From: Bacillota bacterium | Lineage (GTDB): Bacteria; Bacillota; Clostridia; Oscillospirales; Acutalibacteraceae | NCBI GenBank assembly: GCA_021769885.1 | Contig: JAETSA010000010.1 | Location: 52,336 to 116,335, forward strand | DNA length: 64,000 nucleotides | Direction of reading: 5' to 3' | Part shown: positions 49,297 to 57,785 of the stretch, in pieces | Layout of the letters: every line of letters begins with the position of its first letter | How positions within the stretch are numbered: the stretch's first letter is position 1 | Position numbers and translations under genes: made by a program | The notes under the pieces: model-generated | What the model was told of the DNA's origin: nothing | Database searches by the model: none | What the model saw: the letters and a program-made list of their open reading frames with translations, nothing else

Positions 49297-49530
49297 TCAT
49301 TTCAAGTAAACATTTTTTGTATCACAATCGCGTATGGCAATGTGCGCGCCGCAAATTCGGTAAATGCTTATATCCTTGTGTCGGCTTGTAAAAACACAGG
49401 TGACCTTTGCACCCGAAATCAGTCCCAAATCCTGTAGACGCCGCTTGATGGACGGCTCTGCACGAATCCATCGCACCGTGCCCTGTTCTGCGGGTACAAG
49501 TGCGGCCATGGTTTTCTGCTCTGTTTTCAT
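49297..49530 (-). CDS. feoA: Ferrous iron transport protein A
   Basis: A 77-residue SH3-like FeoA protein thought to assist FeoB. The signature RRLQDLGLISGAKV is present, and the domain fills the protein. GGGAGG precedes ATG 49530. It is the first gene of feoAB. No Fur box is obvious in the 170 bp shared with the divergent spoIIA operon. Confidence 0.92.
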   Translation of the reverse strand: MKTEQKTMAALVPAEQGTVRWIRAEPSIKRRLQDLGLISGAKVTCVFTSRHKDISIYRICGAHIAIRDCDTKNVYLK

Positions 49531-49702
49531 TCTTTTGACCTCCCGAAAGCGCGCGGAATTTTACACGCACCCTATTGTCAGTATATTTTCGAGGGCTTTG
49601 GGCGGTGCGAAAATATTTTCGCCGCAAAGCTACCGCATTCTGACAAATTTCTCGGGGCTTGTCCGATATTATGTTAAAGTAACCTTAAAAAGGAGGCATT
49701 TT

Positions 49703-50053
49703 ATGCAGGTGCACATAGAAACAGAAGATGCGGCGGCGGTCTGCTACCTCGACGGGGAACTCGACCATCACAACGCACCGTCTGTACGGGAAAAAATCGA
49801 CGAATATGCTGTCGGCAGTACCCCGAAGCATATCATATTGGATTTCGGCGGTGTGACGTTTATGGACAGCTCAGGGATAGGCCTGGTGATGGGACGTTAC
49901 AAGCTGCTGTCTGCGGCGAATTGTACGCTCAGCGTGCGCAATCTTTCGCCGCACGCCTACAAGGTGATGCGCCTTGCGGGTTTAGATGCGCTTGTTACAT
50001 TGCAAAAGCGCGGGGAAAAAGGAGGTAAACAATATGCAAAAGCCGAAAAATGA
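49703..50053 (+). CDS. spoIIAA: Anti-sigma F factor antagonist SpoIIAA
   Basis: A 116-residue STAS protein. In the forespore its unphosphorylated form binds SpoIIAB and frees sigma-F. The phosphorylatable serine is Ser57 in FMDSSGIG. The start is ATG 49703, preceded by AAGGAGG. A longer upstream frame runs through the promoter and the feoA antisense. It is first in the spoIIA operon and overlaps spoIIAB by 20 bp. Confidence 0.94.
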   Translation: MQVHIETEDAAAVCYLDGELDHHNAPSVREKIDEYAVGSTPKHIILDFGGVTFMDSSGIGLVMGRYKLLSAANCTLSVRNLSPHAYKVMRLAGLDALVTLQKRGEKGGKQYAKAEK

Positions 50054-50483
50054 AGTGAAGCTGCAGTTAGACAGCCGTTCGGTGAATGAGGGCTATGCGC
50101 GTGTGGCGGTTTCCGCATTCGCGGCCGTGTTAGACCCGACTGTGGAGGAAATCAACGATATTCGCACGGCGGTCAGCGAAGCGGTAACCAACTGTATCGT
50201 GCACGCCTACAGAAACGGGATGGGCAAAATTTACATACGCGTGCGCCTGTTTGACGGCGGCAAAATAGAGGTGCAGATTCGCGACCGCGGCTGCGGCATC
50301 GCCGATGTGCAGAAAGCGCGGGAGCCGCTGTTTACCACGCTCGGCGGCGACCGCTCGGGACTGGGCTTTTCTGTTATGGAAAGCTTCTGCGACCGTGTGC
50401 GGGTGCGTTCCGAGCTCGGCAAGGGCACAACGGTCACGCTGATAAAAACCGTCAAAGGCAGGGATGCGTCCCGTGAACCGTGA
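50034..50483 (+). CDS. spoIIAB: Anti-sigma F factor SpoIIAB
   Basis: A 149-residue GHKL kinase that holds sigma-F inactive and phosphorylates SpoIIAA. The N box is SEAVTNCIVHAY, the G1 box RDRGCGI, and the G2 region GGDRSGLGFSVM. AAGGAGG precedes ATG 50034, inside the end of spoIIAA. It overlaps sigF by 20 bp, so all three genes are tightly coupled. Confidence 0.95.
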   Translation: MQKPKNEVKLQLDSRSVNEGYARVAVSAFAAVLDPTVEEINDIRTAVSEAVTNCIVHAYRNGMGKIYIRVRLFDGGKIEVQIRDRGCGIADVQKAREPLFTTLGGDRSGLGFSVMESFCDRVRVRSELGKGTTVTLIKTVKGRDASREP

Positions 50484-51126
50484 TGCGCTGATTTCCGACA
50501 ATCTCGGGTTGGTGCACGCCTGTGCCAATCGCTTTCGCGGCAAGGGCATCGACTATGACGATTTGTTTTCGGCGGGCTGTCTGGGACTTGTAAAGGCGGC
50601 GGACGGCTTTCGCCCCGAATTGGGCTTTGCCTTTTCCACCTATGCCGTGCCTGCGGTGCTCGGGGAAATTCGGCGGCTGTTCCGTGACGGCGGTGCCATT
50701 AAAATCAGCCGCAGTCTAAAGGAGCGTGCCCGTACAGCGTCACGGCTTCGCGAAGAAATGACCAATGCGCTGGACCGCGAGCCGACTTTGCGTGAACTCG
50801 CGGAGAAAATGGGCGTTTCCGAATTTGAAATGGCGGAGCTTGTGAATTTGGCGTCGCCCGTGGTGTCGCTGACAGAGTTGGACGAGGCAGGCGGCGGGCA
50901 GACGGATATTCCCGTAGAATCGGGAGAGGACGAGATTCAAAACAGCTTAGCGCTCGGCGAAGTGCTGAAGCGATTGCCTGAAAATGACCGCAGGCTGATT
51001 GAACTGCGGTATTATCAAGGCTTCACGCAAATGAAAACAGCCCAAGCACTCGGGCTGTCGCAGGTGCAGGTATCCCGCCGCGAACGCAGTATACTGTTGG
51101 AAATGCGCAAACGGCTGACGGGATAA
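50464..51126 (+). CDS. sigF: RNA polymerase sporulation sigma factor SigF
   Basis: A 220-residue sigma-70 family protein that starts forespore-specific transcription. Region 2 is LGLVHACANRFRGKGIDYDDLFSAG followed by LGFAFSTYAVPAVLGEI. Region 3 covers REEMTNALDREPTLRELAEKMG. Region 4 ends GLSQVQVSRRERSILLEMRK. It is shorter than the 255-residue Bacillus protein at the N-terminus. Operon order spoIIAA-spoIIAB-sigF settles the identity over SigG or SigE. Confidence 0.94.
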   Translation: MRPVNRDALISDNLGLVHACANRFRGKGIDYDDLFSAGCLGLVKAADGFRPELGFAFSTYAVPAVLGEIRRLFRDGGAIKISRSLKERARTASRLREEMTNALDREPTLRELAEKMGVSEFEMAELVNLASPVVSLTELDEAGGGQTDIPVESGEDEIQNSLALGEVLKRLPENDRRLIELRYYQGFTQMKTAQALGLSQVQVSRRERSILLEMRKRLTG

Positions 51127-51186
51127 GCTTACTTTCATTCTTGACAGAAAACACCTTTTTTGGTAGTGTATACAAGAGGTGTGATT

Positions 51187-52591
51187 ATGGAAAATATAAA
51201 AACCTTTCATACAAAAAGCAAAAACTTCCGTGTCGGTGTCATTTCCGATACACAGCTGCCGCCGTTTGCGCGTCGCCGTCGGCAGGATGACCGATTTGTA
51301 CGCCATCTGAAAACGGCACTCGAAACCTTCCGAAACATCGGCGTCGATATGATTCTGTTCGCAGGGGATATCGGTGACGGCGGCACGAAATATGCCTTTC
51401 GCACCTATAAAGAGGTGCTGGATGCGGTATACGGTGACGAAAAGCCGATTGTGCAGACCATTATGGGCAATCACGACCATTGGAATCTGAATTTGTTCCA
51501 TTATACCACAATTTCATTGTGCAAAGCACAATGCGCGGCGTAGCCGCAGGGCGTCAGCCCAAATTGATGATACAATGTTCTCCGAAGCTCTTGAAATCTA
51601 TGATTTCTTAGAGATTCGTGAGGTTATTATACCGTCTCTGCGGAGCGCGCAAGTGCACAGCAGGTACGGTTCAATGTTCTCCGAAACACTCAAAATCTCT
51701 GATTTTGCAAGTGTTTCGTGAGGTTATTATACCCATAATCACCGAAAGGCGTTTGAACAAATCGTCGGCATATCGGCACGGACGCATTATGTTGTGAATG
51801 GCTTCCATTTTATCGGGGCTTCGCCCGACAGCGGCAGTATGACCGTCGGCTATGCAAAAACCGTGGACTGGATTGACGCACAGCTGAAAATTGCCGAAGC
51901 GGACAGCGTCGGCAAGCCGATTTTTTTGCTGACGCATCAACAGCCTGCGGATACCTGCTACGGCAGTGACGACTGGGGCGAGCAGAATCTCGGCAGAGTT
52001 TTGGAAAAGTATCCGAATGTCATCAATATCAGCGGGCACAGCCATTACTCGATTTTAGATGAGCGTTCGGTTTGGCAGGGCGCATATACGGTGCTCAGTA
52101 CGCAGTCGCTTTCTTATATTGAGCTGGAAGCGGGCAAGGAAAACGGCACGATTCCGCCGAATGCGGACAAAACGCCGATGGGCTACTGCATTGATTTTCA
52201 GGATGACGGATTTACGTTTCGGCGTATCACGTTTGACGGCTCGCCGTGCGGCAAAGAGGAAAAGGCGGAGAAACGTTGGAGCTTCCCTTTGCCGTATGTC
52301 AATGACGGCAGATTCTCGTTTGAACGCAGAAAACAGGCAAACCGTGCGCCGACGATGCCGAAAGATACGGGCACGGCGGTGCGAGAGGGTGACAATGTGC
52401 TTTTGACCTTCCCTGCGGGTGAGGATGACGATTTCGTGCATTCCTATAAAGTCGTGACCGCAGACGAAAAGCCCCTGTATTTCTTCAGCGATTTTTATAA
52501 CGGATTGGACAGTATGCAGAAAACCGTTTCTCTCGAAGTAAAAGCACCGAAGCGCGGGTGCGTTTATAAAATCTACGCCGTAGACAGCTAG
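51187..52591 (+). pseudogene. Metallophosphoesterase gene broken by a 226-bp insertion
   Basis: The 5' part (51187-51507) encodes a calcineurin-like phosphoesterase start with VGVISDTQLP, FAGDIGDGG and MGNHDHWN, three metal-binding blocks. The frame then enters a non-coding insertion and stops at 51541-51543. The 3' part resumes after 51733 and continues with LLTHQQPADTCY and NISGHSHYS, the remaining ligands, to 52591. Joining 51507 to 51734 gives FHYTHNHRKAFEQIVG in one frame, restoring about 392 residues. Initiation at GTG 51794 could make only the second half, which lacks the first metal ligands. Substrate unknown. Confidence 0.88.
51508..51733. mobile_element. 226-bp hairpin-rich insertion with 8-bp direct repeats
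   Basis: Flanked by ATTATACC at 51500-51507 and 51726-51733, with a third ATTATACC at 51626-51633. Inside are two related units (51575-51633 and 51674-51733). Each starts ATGTTCTCCGAA, forms a stem with a different arm sequence, and ends TTCGTGAGGTTATTATACC. It may be two successive insertions of 126 and 100 bp. There is no coding frame. Confidence 0.8.
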
Positions 52592-52647
52592 GGCGCAGAA
52601 AGTGAGACCTGCACGGTAATCAAAATATAGCCATAGCGCACGCGTAC

Positions 52648-52686
52648 GGAAAGTCTGTCGGATGTTGACAGGCTTTCCGTTTTTTA
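52648..52686 (+). terminator. Terminator after the metallophosphoesterase pseudogene
   Basis: GGAAAGTCTGTC pairs with GACAGGCTTTCC and is followed by GTTTTTTATT. Confidence 0.9.
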
Positions 52687-53031
52687 TTACCCGACGGGAG
52701 AAAAACGGGAATGAATGATAGGATTCCTAAACTTTGTGGTTGTTTTTCGAAAGACAATCACGGTAGGAAATGCTAAACTTGTAGATAGCGAATGGGCAAA
52801 AAACAAATTATTTACTGAAAATATGCGGGTGAATTTGGGTAAAATAACAATATTTGCCCTCTTATACGTTATTGATTTAACAATATATAAGACATATATC
52901 TATAGAATTGTTGAAAAATATGATGAATAATTAACAATATAAAAAACCTATCTACGGTCGGATATTTAATATAGATCCGTTGTTCCTGCGAACAATGTGT
53001 TTATAAAATCAATAAAAAGGAGAGAAAAACA
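52687..53031. other. AT-rich intergenic region before the second sortase substrate
   Basis: Low-GC sequence with a 71-codon open frame (52715-52930) that lacks a good ribosome site and has no recognisable product. A TTGTTC-N18-TAAAAT promoter-like pair lies near 52980-53010. Otherwise nothing can be supported. Confidence 0.4.
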
Positions 53032-54648
53032 ATGAAAAAAGGCACAAAACTTTTGAGTGTGCTGATGGCGTTTGTGATGATTCTGTCTGCATTTGCGGCG
53101 ACCATGGCGGCTTCTGCACAGGAGGTTTACAAGCCGACGTACTCAAAAGACGTTACGGAGAAGGACGTTTCGCTGATGCTCGGCGACGTCAACACCGTTG
53201 CGGCAAGAGATTTGCTGAACGGGGACACCATTGAAAGCATTTACAAAATGCTTTCGTCAATGAAATCCCTGTTGATGTTGGAGGGTAGTTCTGCAAAGGC
53301 TTCGGATAAAGCAGAATTTTATAAGCTTTCCGACCCCGAACGCTTTGCCGATTTGCCTGACGGTCAAATCGTAGCCGATGTGACCGATGAAAACGGCAAC
53401 ATCGTGGAAAAGGGTACGTTGACCGTATTTTTTGAAACACATCCGATTGTGTGCAAGGATCTTGCCGCGTTCCAAGCGGAAGTCAACAAGCTGATTGATA
53501 TTATCATTGTGGACAATATCATGGCAACCATTCCGTTTGCGTTCCTGTTCGGCGGCGACATTAAAGCGGCGCAGGAACTGGGCAACGGCTTGGACGAAGT
53601 CTGCAAAGCACTCGGCGTAAAGCAGGAAAAAACCGCCAATGAGGTGCTTGGCTTCTTAACCTATCAGGGCGACAAGGCGGGTACGCAGGCATATTTGAAG
53701 AACATTGTTGCGGCTCTGCTCCCCGACCTTTCCAACAACGCGATGTCTCTGATTCAGCGCGTGGTTGTTGAGGAAAACGGCGTACTGCTTTACAGCGGCG
53801 TAACAAAGATTCTGAACAGCCTGAACAGCGTGGTTGCATCGCTTGCTTCCACTCTGAGCGGTTTGGGCGTGGATATTGCTTCCGTGCAGACAACGATTGA
53901 AGAACTGAAAAACACATTCGCGGCACTGCCTACAAAGGGCGCGGAGGATGCGAAATACCTCGACATCGAAGGTGTTGTTTCCTATCTTGTCGGCTCGCTG
54001 ACAAGCGATGCGCTCACCATTCAGTTTGTAGACCGTGCGGAAGGTAACGGCACAGCACCGAAGAGACTGTTTGCGGCACAGTCGAGAGCACTTGTCGCAG
54101 TGAAGTTCAGACATATGAAGCTTGAACGCGTTGCCAATGCGGCATCCACTGCGGATGTCGCAAAGATCATCTACGATTACCTCTACGACAATCTGATTGC
54201 GGACCGTACCAATAACAATTTGGTGACCATGGCAATTGAAACAGGCATTATTGAGAATGCGCTCGGCGTAGAGCTGCCGAAGGACGTAAAGGACTTCATT
54301 CTCGAAGCACTGAAAACAGACAGAGAGCCGCTTGCTGATAAGCTGATTGTGATGCTTGCCAAAGAAGCAGGGCGTGAACTGCCGGCTGATCCCGAGCAGC
54401 CCACAGAACCGGAGAAACCCACGGAGCCCGAAAAGCCCACAGAGCCGGAGAAACCCACGAAACCTGAACAGCCCACGAAACCGGCTGAAAAACCCACTGA
54501 TACGAATACCAACAACGGCAGCACGGTCAAGGATACTGTGAAAATTCCGAAAACCGGCGCGACAGCTATGGGCTTCTCTGCACTTTCCCTGTTATCTGCG
54601 GCGGCATTTGTAACCCTCGCAGTCCGTAGCAAAAAAGAAGACATCTAA
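53032..54648 (+). CDS. Sortase-anchored surface protein (IPKTG)
   Basis: A 538-residue exported protein of unknown function. The signal peptide LLSVLMAFVMILSAFAATMAASA is split here as LLSVLMAFVMILSAFAATM, then ASA. The body (about 30-450) is mostly helical, repetitive and rich in alanine and leucine. A wall-spanning Pro-Glu-Lys-Thr spacer follows (PEKPTEPEKPTEPEKPTKP). The sorting signal is VKIPKTGATAMGFS, a hydrophobic stretch and the charged tail RSKKEDI. The likely sortase is at 392-1084. AAAAAGGAGAG precedes ATG 53032. Confidence 0.82.
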   Translation: MKKGTKLLSVLMAFVMILSAFAATMAASAQEVYKPTYSKDVTEKDVSLMLGDVNTVAARDLLNGDTIESIYKMLSSMKSLLMLEGSSAKASDKAEFYKLSDPERFADLPDGQIVADVTDENGNIVEKGTLTVFFETHPIVCKDLAAFQAEVNKLIDIIIVDNIMATIPFAFLFGGDIKAAQELGNGLDEVCKALGVKQEKTANEVLGFLTYQGDKAGTQAYLKNIVAALLPDLSNNAMSLIQRVVVEENGVLLYSGVTKILNSLNSVVASLASTLSGLGVDIASVQTTIEELKNTFAALPTKGAEDAKYLDIEGVVSYLVGSLTSDALTIQFVDRAEGNGTAPKRLFAAQSRALVAVKFRHMKLERVANAASTADVAKIIYDYLYDNLIADRTNNNLVTMAIETGIIENALGVELPKDVKDFILEALKTDREPLADKLIVMLAKEAGRELPADPEQPTEPEKPTEPEKPTEPEKPTKPEQPTKPAEKPTDTNTNNGSTVKDTVKIPKTGATAMGFSALSLLSAAAFVTLAVRSKKEDI

Positions 54649-54672
54649 CTCCCCCTATTCATAGAATGAAAC

Positions 54673-54704
54673 CACCCGCAGAACCTCGGCTCTGCGGGTG
54701 TTTT
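54673..54704 (+). terminator. Terminator of the IPKTG surface protein gene
   Basis: ACCCGCAGA with a short extension pairs with TCTGCGGGT and is followed by GTTTTCT. Confidence 0.85.
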
Positions 54705-54850
54705 CTATGTTTTTGTTCTCACTCGGCGTTTTTGCCTGTGCGGATTTTATAATTTTCTCAGAACAGTGCAGTTGCTCCTACAGGTACACACAAGCCTGTC
54801 ATTCTGAACGGAGTGAAGAATCTCAATCAGCACAATGTAAAATTGATACC

Positions 54851-54995
54851 GCGTAGGGAACAACCTCAGTGTTGTTCCGCAAATTTTGTCAGACTTCGGC
54901 GGGCGCGCAATGCACGCCCCTACGGCTTTGTGTTTCACTGTTGGGTTGGTGCAAAATCCAACCTCACTCGGGCGATTCGTGAATCGCCCCTACGG
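54851..54995. repeat. Intergenic hairpin-repeat cluster 9
   Basis: Modules with GGAACAAC/GTTGTTCC, GCGCGCAATGCACGCC and CGATTCGTGAATCG arms, ending directly at the cdd stop codon. Confidence 0.75.
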
Positions 54996-55394
54996 CTACA
55001 GCGCAAACGCCTGTGGAAGCAATTCCGCCAGTGTGTGTACTTCGCAATCACCGCTGTCGTCACCCAAAACGATTTTAAAATCGGGCGCGCAAAATTCCGA
55101 TAATACCTGGCGGCACACACCGCACGGTGCACAGAAATGCTTATACGTACCGTCTTTGTAGCTGCCGACCACAGCAATCGCTTCAAATTCGGTTTCCCCT
55201 TCGCTGATGGCCTTGAAAATTGCCACACGTTCCGCGCACACCGTCGGAGAAAAGCTTTTATTTTCAATGTTACACCCCTTATACACCTTGCCGCTCCGTG
55301 TCAGCAGTGCCGCGCCGACAATAAACGATGAATAGGGTGCATAGGCGTGTTTTTGTGCGTCCAAAGCGCACACAACCAATTCTTGCGGGGTCAT
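54996..55394 (-). CDS. cdd: Cytidine deaminase
   Basis: A 132-residue zinc enzyme that deaminates cytidine and deoxycytidine to uridine forms in pyrimidine salvage. Zinc ligands and the catalytic Glu are in TVCAERVA (Cys53, Glu55) and APCGVCRQ (Cys91, Cys94). The start is ATG 55394 with CGGAG seven bases upstream. The longer frame runs into the RHH gene. It follows that gene by 4 bp and is probably cotranscribed. Confidence 0.95.
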   Translation of the reverse strand: MTPQELVVCALDAQKHAYAPYSSFIVGAALLTRSGKVYKGCNIENKSFSPTVCAERVAIFKAISEGETEFEAIAVVGSYKDGTYKHFCAPCGVCRQVLSEFCAPDFKIVLGDDSGDCEVHTLAELLPQAFAL

Positions 55395-55398
55395 AGGC

Positions 55399-55581
55399 TC
55401 ACTCCGATTCTTTTTCTTCCAAGCAAATCGTGCCGTGCTCTTTTTCAAAGGCGGCAACGCTCTGCCGAATCATAAATAAAATTTGCCCATTCGCTGAGCG
55501 CCCCTCATAGTCGCATATATAGCGGAATTTTCTCAAAAGCGTATCTTCAATGCGCAAGCCGAAATGCCGTTCCTGTTTCAT
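55399..55581 (-). CDS. Small Arc-like ribbon-helix-helix protein
   Basis: A 60-residue protein with FGLRIEDTLLRKFRYICDYEGRSANGQ read as a strand FGLRIEDTLL and helices KFRYICDYEGRSANGQILF, then an acidic tail. This matches Arc-type RHH DNA-binding proteins and is similar in layout to the one at 29430-29618. The start ATG 55581 follows GGTG. A GAGTT-N5-AACTC dyad at 55681-55695 upstream is a possible operator. It sits 4 bp before cdd. Confidence 0.7.
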   Translation of the reverse strand: MKQERHFGLRIEDTLLRKFRYICDYEGRSANGQILFMIRQSVAAFEKEHGTICLEEKESE

Positions 55582-55797
55582 ATTCACACCAAACTTTTAT
55601 GAAAATTGCTGAAAATCACAGAATATATGAGCTTATTATAGACTTAAAATAACTTTATATGTATAATTAGAGCTGTTATAGAGTTATTACAACTCCGATA
55701 TTTTTTATTTGCTAAGAATGAAAAATGCTTTTGTCCCGCGGTCTTTTCAGGTGGAATGCATAATAAGAATGAAGTAAACGTGATTGGAGGGATACAT

Positions 55798-57075
55798 ATG
55801 GAAATGTTACGATTCGGCAGCCGCGGTACGCTTGTGGAGTACTTACAGCTTGCGCTGGTGCGTGCGGGATACACCACACTGAGCATAGACGGGGTGTTCG
55901 GCGCGCGGACACGGGATGCTGTCCGTGATTTTCAGCAAAAAAACGGCTTGACGCCGGACGGCGTGGTCGGCAGGCGGACTTGGAGCGCGCTGATGCCGTA
56001 TTTAAAGGGGTATACAACGCACGTTGTACGGGCAGGGGATACGTTTTTCCGTTTGGCACAAACCTATAACACGGATATGCGCCGCATTATGCTTGCAAAC
56101 CCGACGGTGGACCCACAAAATCTGCAAATCGGCACAACGCTCTACATTCCGTTTGCTTTTCCGCTTGTGCCGACAACGGTCGCGTATTCGTCCTTATTAA
56201 CTGCATGGATTGTCGAGGGGCTGACGGTGCGGTATCCGTTTTTGCAAAGCGGTTCTGTCGGAAAAAGCGTAATGGGCAAGGATTTGCTGTATCTGCGCTT
56301 CGGGCAAGGGGCAAAAGAGGTCTTTTACAATGCCGCGCACCACGCCAATGAATGGCTGACCACACCTGTTCTGCTGCGCTTTGCGGAAGAATACGCCGAA
56401 AGCTACGTCACAGGCGGGCAAATCGGCGGTACACTTGCGGCACAGCTGTTCCGTGAATACAGCCTCTATCTGTTGCCGATGGTGAATCCCGACGGCGTGG
56501 ATTTGGTGACAGGCGTGCTGTCCTCGGGCGGCTATTACAACCGCGCACGGCAGATTGCCAACGCCTATCCGCAGGTGCCGTTCCCGAACGGCTGGAAAGC
56601 CAATATCGCGGGGGTGGATTTGAATTTGCAGTATCCCGCGAATTGGGAGGAAGCAAAGCGTATTAAATTCGAACAGGGCTTTACCTCGCCCGCGCCGCGC
56701 GATTTTGTAGGGACTGCGCCGCTTGTAGCCCCCGAAAGCTTTGCGGTCTATAATTTTACGCGCGCGCATAACTTTTTGCTGACGCTTTCCTACCACAGCC
56801 AAGGGGAAATTATTTATTGGAAATATCTCGATTACGAACCCGACCGTTCACGGGAAATTGCCGAATACTTCGGCGAGGTCAGCGGCTACGCAGTGGAAGA
56901 AACACCGTATGCGTCAGGCTTTGCGGGGTATAAGGATTGGTTTATCGAAACCTATAACCGCCCGGGATATACAATCGAAGTCGGCATCGGGCAAAGCCCT
57001 CTGCCCGTCTCACAGTTCCCGAAAATCTACAGCGATAACCTCGGTATTTTGGTCGGCGGTATGACGCAGATATAA
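55798..57075 (+). CDS. LysM-containing M14 peptidase (gamma-D-glutamyl-meso-DAP peptidase type)
   Basis: A 425-residue peptidoglycan peptidase. PG_binding_1 (about 3-65, DGVFGARTRDAVRDFQ) is followed by a LysM domain (74-118, HVVRAGDTFFRLAQTYNTD) and an M14 zinc carboxypeptidase domain (135-425). Zinc ligands are His182 and Glu185 in AHHANEW, with a later His in LTLSYHSQG, and the catalytic Glu is in GYTIEVG. The arrangement is that of endopeptidase I from Lysinibacillus spores, which cuts D-Glu-meso-DAP bonds, so a sporulation or cortex role is likely. There is no signal peptide. GGAGGG precedes ATG 55798. Confidence 0.92.
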   Translation: MEMLRFGSRGTLVEYLQLALVRAGYTTLSIDGVFGARTRDAVRDFQQKNGLTPDGVVGRRTWSALMPYLKGYTTHVVRAGDTFFRLAQTYNTDMRRIMLANPTVDPQNLQIGTTLYIPFAFPLVPTTVAYSSLLTAWIVEGLTVRYPFLQSGSVGKSVMGKDLLYLRFGQGAKEVFYNAAHHANEWLTTPVLLRFAEEYAESYVTGGQIGGTLAAQLFREYSLYLLPMVNPDGVDLVTGVLSSGGYYNRARQIANAYPQVPFPNGWKANIAGVDLNLQYPANWEEAKRIKFEQGFTSPAPRDFVGTAPLVAPESFAVYNFTRAHNFLLTLSYHSQGEIIYWKYLDYEPDRSREIAEYFGEVSGYAVEETPYASGFAGYKDWFIETYNRPGYTIEVGIGQSPLPVSQFPKIYSDNLGILVGGMTQI

Positions 57076-57229
57076 AAAAGACACGGCATCCGGACGGGTG
57101 CCGTGTTTTGCTGTTGGCACTGTTTTTTACATTTTGCTGTTCGTCGGCTTCGTTTTTTAATTTTTTGCCGCAAAACGCGCAGAATATTTCACCGTTGGTA
57201 AATTTGCGTTGACACTGTTCGCACTTCAT
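56942..57229 (-). CDS. Possible zinc-ribbon gene remnant, antisense to the M14 gene end
   Basis: The frame opens MKCEQCQRKFTNGEIFCAFC, a double-CxxC zinc ribbon, with GGGG six bases before ATG 57229. After about 45 codons it reads through the M14 terminator hairpin and then the antisense of the peptidase gene, where the composition no longer looks coding. I read it as the 5' end of a zinc-ribbon gene whose tail was lost. It lies divergent to the XRE gene and downstream of the triple operator. Confidence 0.3.
   Translation of the reverse strand: MKCEQCQRKFTNGEIFCAFCGKKLKNEADEQQNVKNSANSKTRHPSGCRVFFISASYRRPKYRGYRCRFSGTVRRAEGFARCRLRLYIPGGYRFR
57080..57110 (+). terminator. Terminator of the M14 peptidase gene
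   Basis: CACGGCATCC pairs with GGGTGCCGTG around a four-base loop and is followed by TTTTG. Confidence 0.85.
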
Positions 57230-57253
57230 AAAATCCCCGCTTTCAACACGCGA

Positions 57254-57326
57254 TATATAACTATATAGTTATATACAAAATATTATAATAACCAATTGGT
57301 TATTTGCAATATAATTATATGGTTAT
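57254..57326. promoter_or_regulatory. Array of three operator dyads (ATAAC-N6-GTTAT)
   Basis: Three 16-bp dyads lie at 57257-57272, 57288-57303 and 57311-57326. The first is the core of a perfect 22-bp palindrome, and the second is also perfect (ATAACCAATTGGTTAT). The third has one arm change (ATAAT). They are well placed as binding sites of the XRE protein at 57567. Confidence 0.75.
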
Positions 57327-57343
57327 ATGCTAAAATTTTAGTA

Positions 57344-57536
57344 GCTAGACGGCGCGAATTAGAACTCGGTTTTGCAGGATATCTTTTCCCGCAAAACTCT
57401 GCGACCTAAAACGGATGAGATTTTCGCCGATTTTTGGTGCAGAGGGCGACGGTTGGCTGTCGCCAACCGAGACCGATAAATCGAAAAGCGGCAAAAGACC
57501 GCCGTTTTAGGCGGGTTCAAATTCACGCCGTCCGGC
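57344..57536. mobile_element. MITE-like element, copy 2 (193 bp)
   Basis: The inverse-orientation relative of 36204-36472. Its right end ATTCACGCCGTCCGGC and left end GCTAGACGGCGCGAATT form the terminal inverted repeat. The element is flanked by TA on both sides, as with Tc1/mariner- or IS630-type insertions. It has the same GGTTGGC/GCCAACC hairpin and no transposase. It separates the operator array from the XRE start. Confidence 0.8.
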
Positions 57537-57566
57537 TATGGCAAAGTCCAAAGGTAGGGTTTCAAT

Positions 57567-57785
57567 ATGTATTATTATCAGCGTCTGCGGGATTTGCGGG
57601 AGGACAGGGATTTAAAGCAAACGGACATCAGCGAATTGCTGGGTATGAAACAGCCGCAGTACAACCGATATGAAACGGGAATGCGGGAACTGCCCCTACA
57701 TCATTTGATTGCACTCTGCCGATTTTATAACGTTTCTGCCGATTACATTTTGGGACTGACCGATGAATTTAAAGTATTAAAATAA
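57567..57785 (+). CDS. XRE-family (Cro/C1-type) HTH regulator
   Basis: A 72-residue single-domain regulator. The helix-turn-helix is DLKQTDISELLGMKQPQYNR (about 15-36), with the C-terminal YNVSADYILGLTDEF also found in the XRE protein at 6305-6526. AAAGGTAGGG precedes ATG 57567. The putative operators lie 240 bp upstream, beyond a MITE, so its native promoter may have been displaced or the element now supplies one. Confidence 0.85.
   Translation: MYYYQRLRDLREDRDLKQTDISELLGMKQPQYNRYETGMRELPLHHLIALCRFYNVSADYILGLTDEFKVLK

Noticed and set aside
49531..49702. Fur box controlling feoAB
   Set aside because: No 7-1-7 inverted repeat similar to the one at 11616 could be found in the feoA/spoIIAA divergent region.
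51187..52591. Programmed frameshift or intein in the metallophosphoesterase gene
   Set aside because: The extra 226 bp is not a multiple of three, contains stops, carries flanking direct repeats and has no splicing motifs, so insertion is the simpler reading.
52715..52930. 71-codon open frame in AT-rich DNA
   Set aside because: No proper ribosome site, no recognisable domain, and low sequence complexity. It was left as intergenic.
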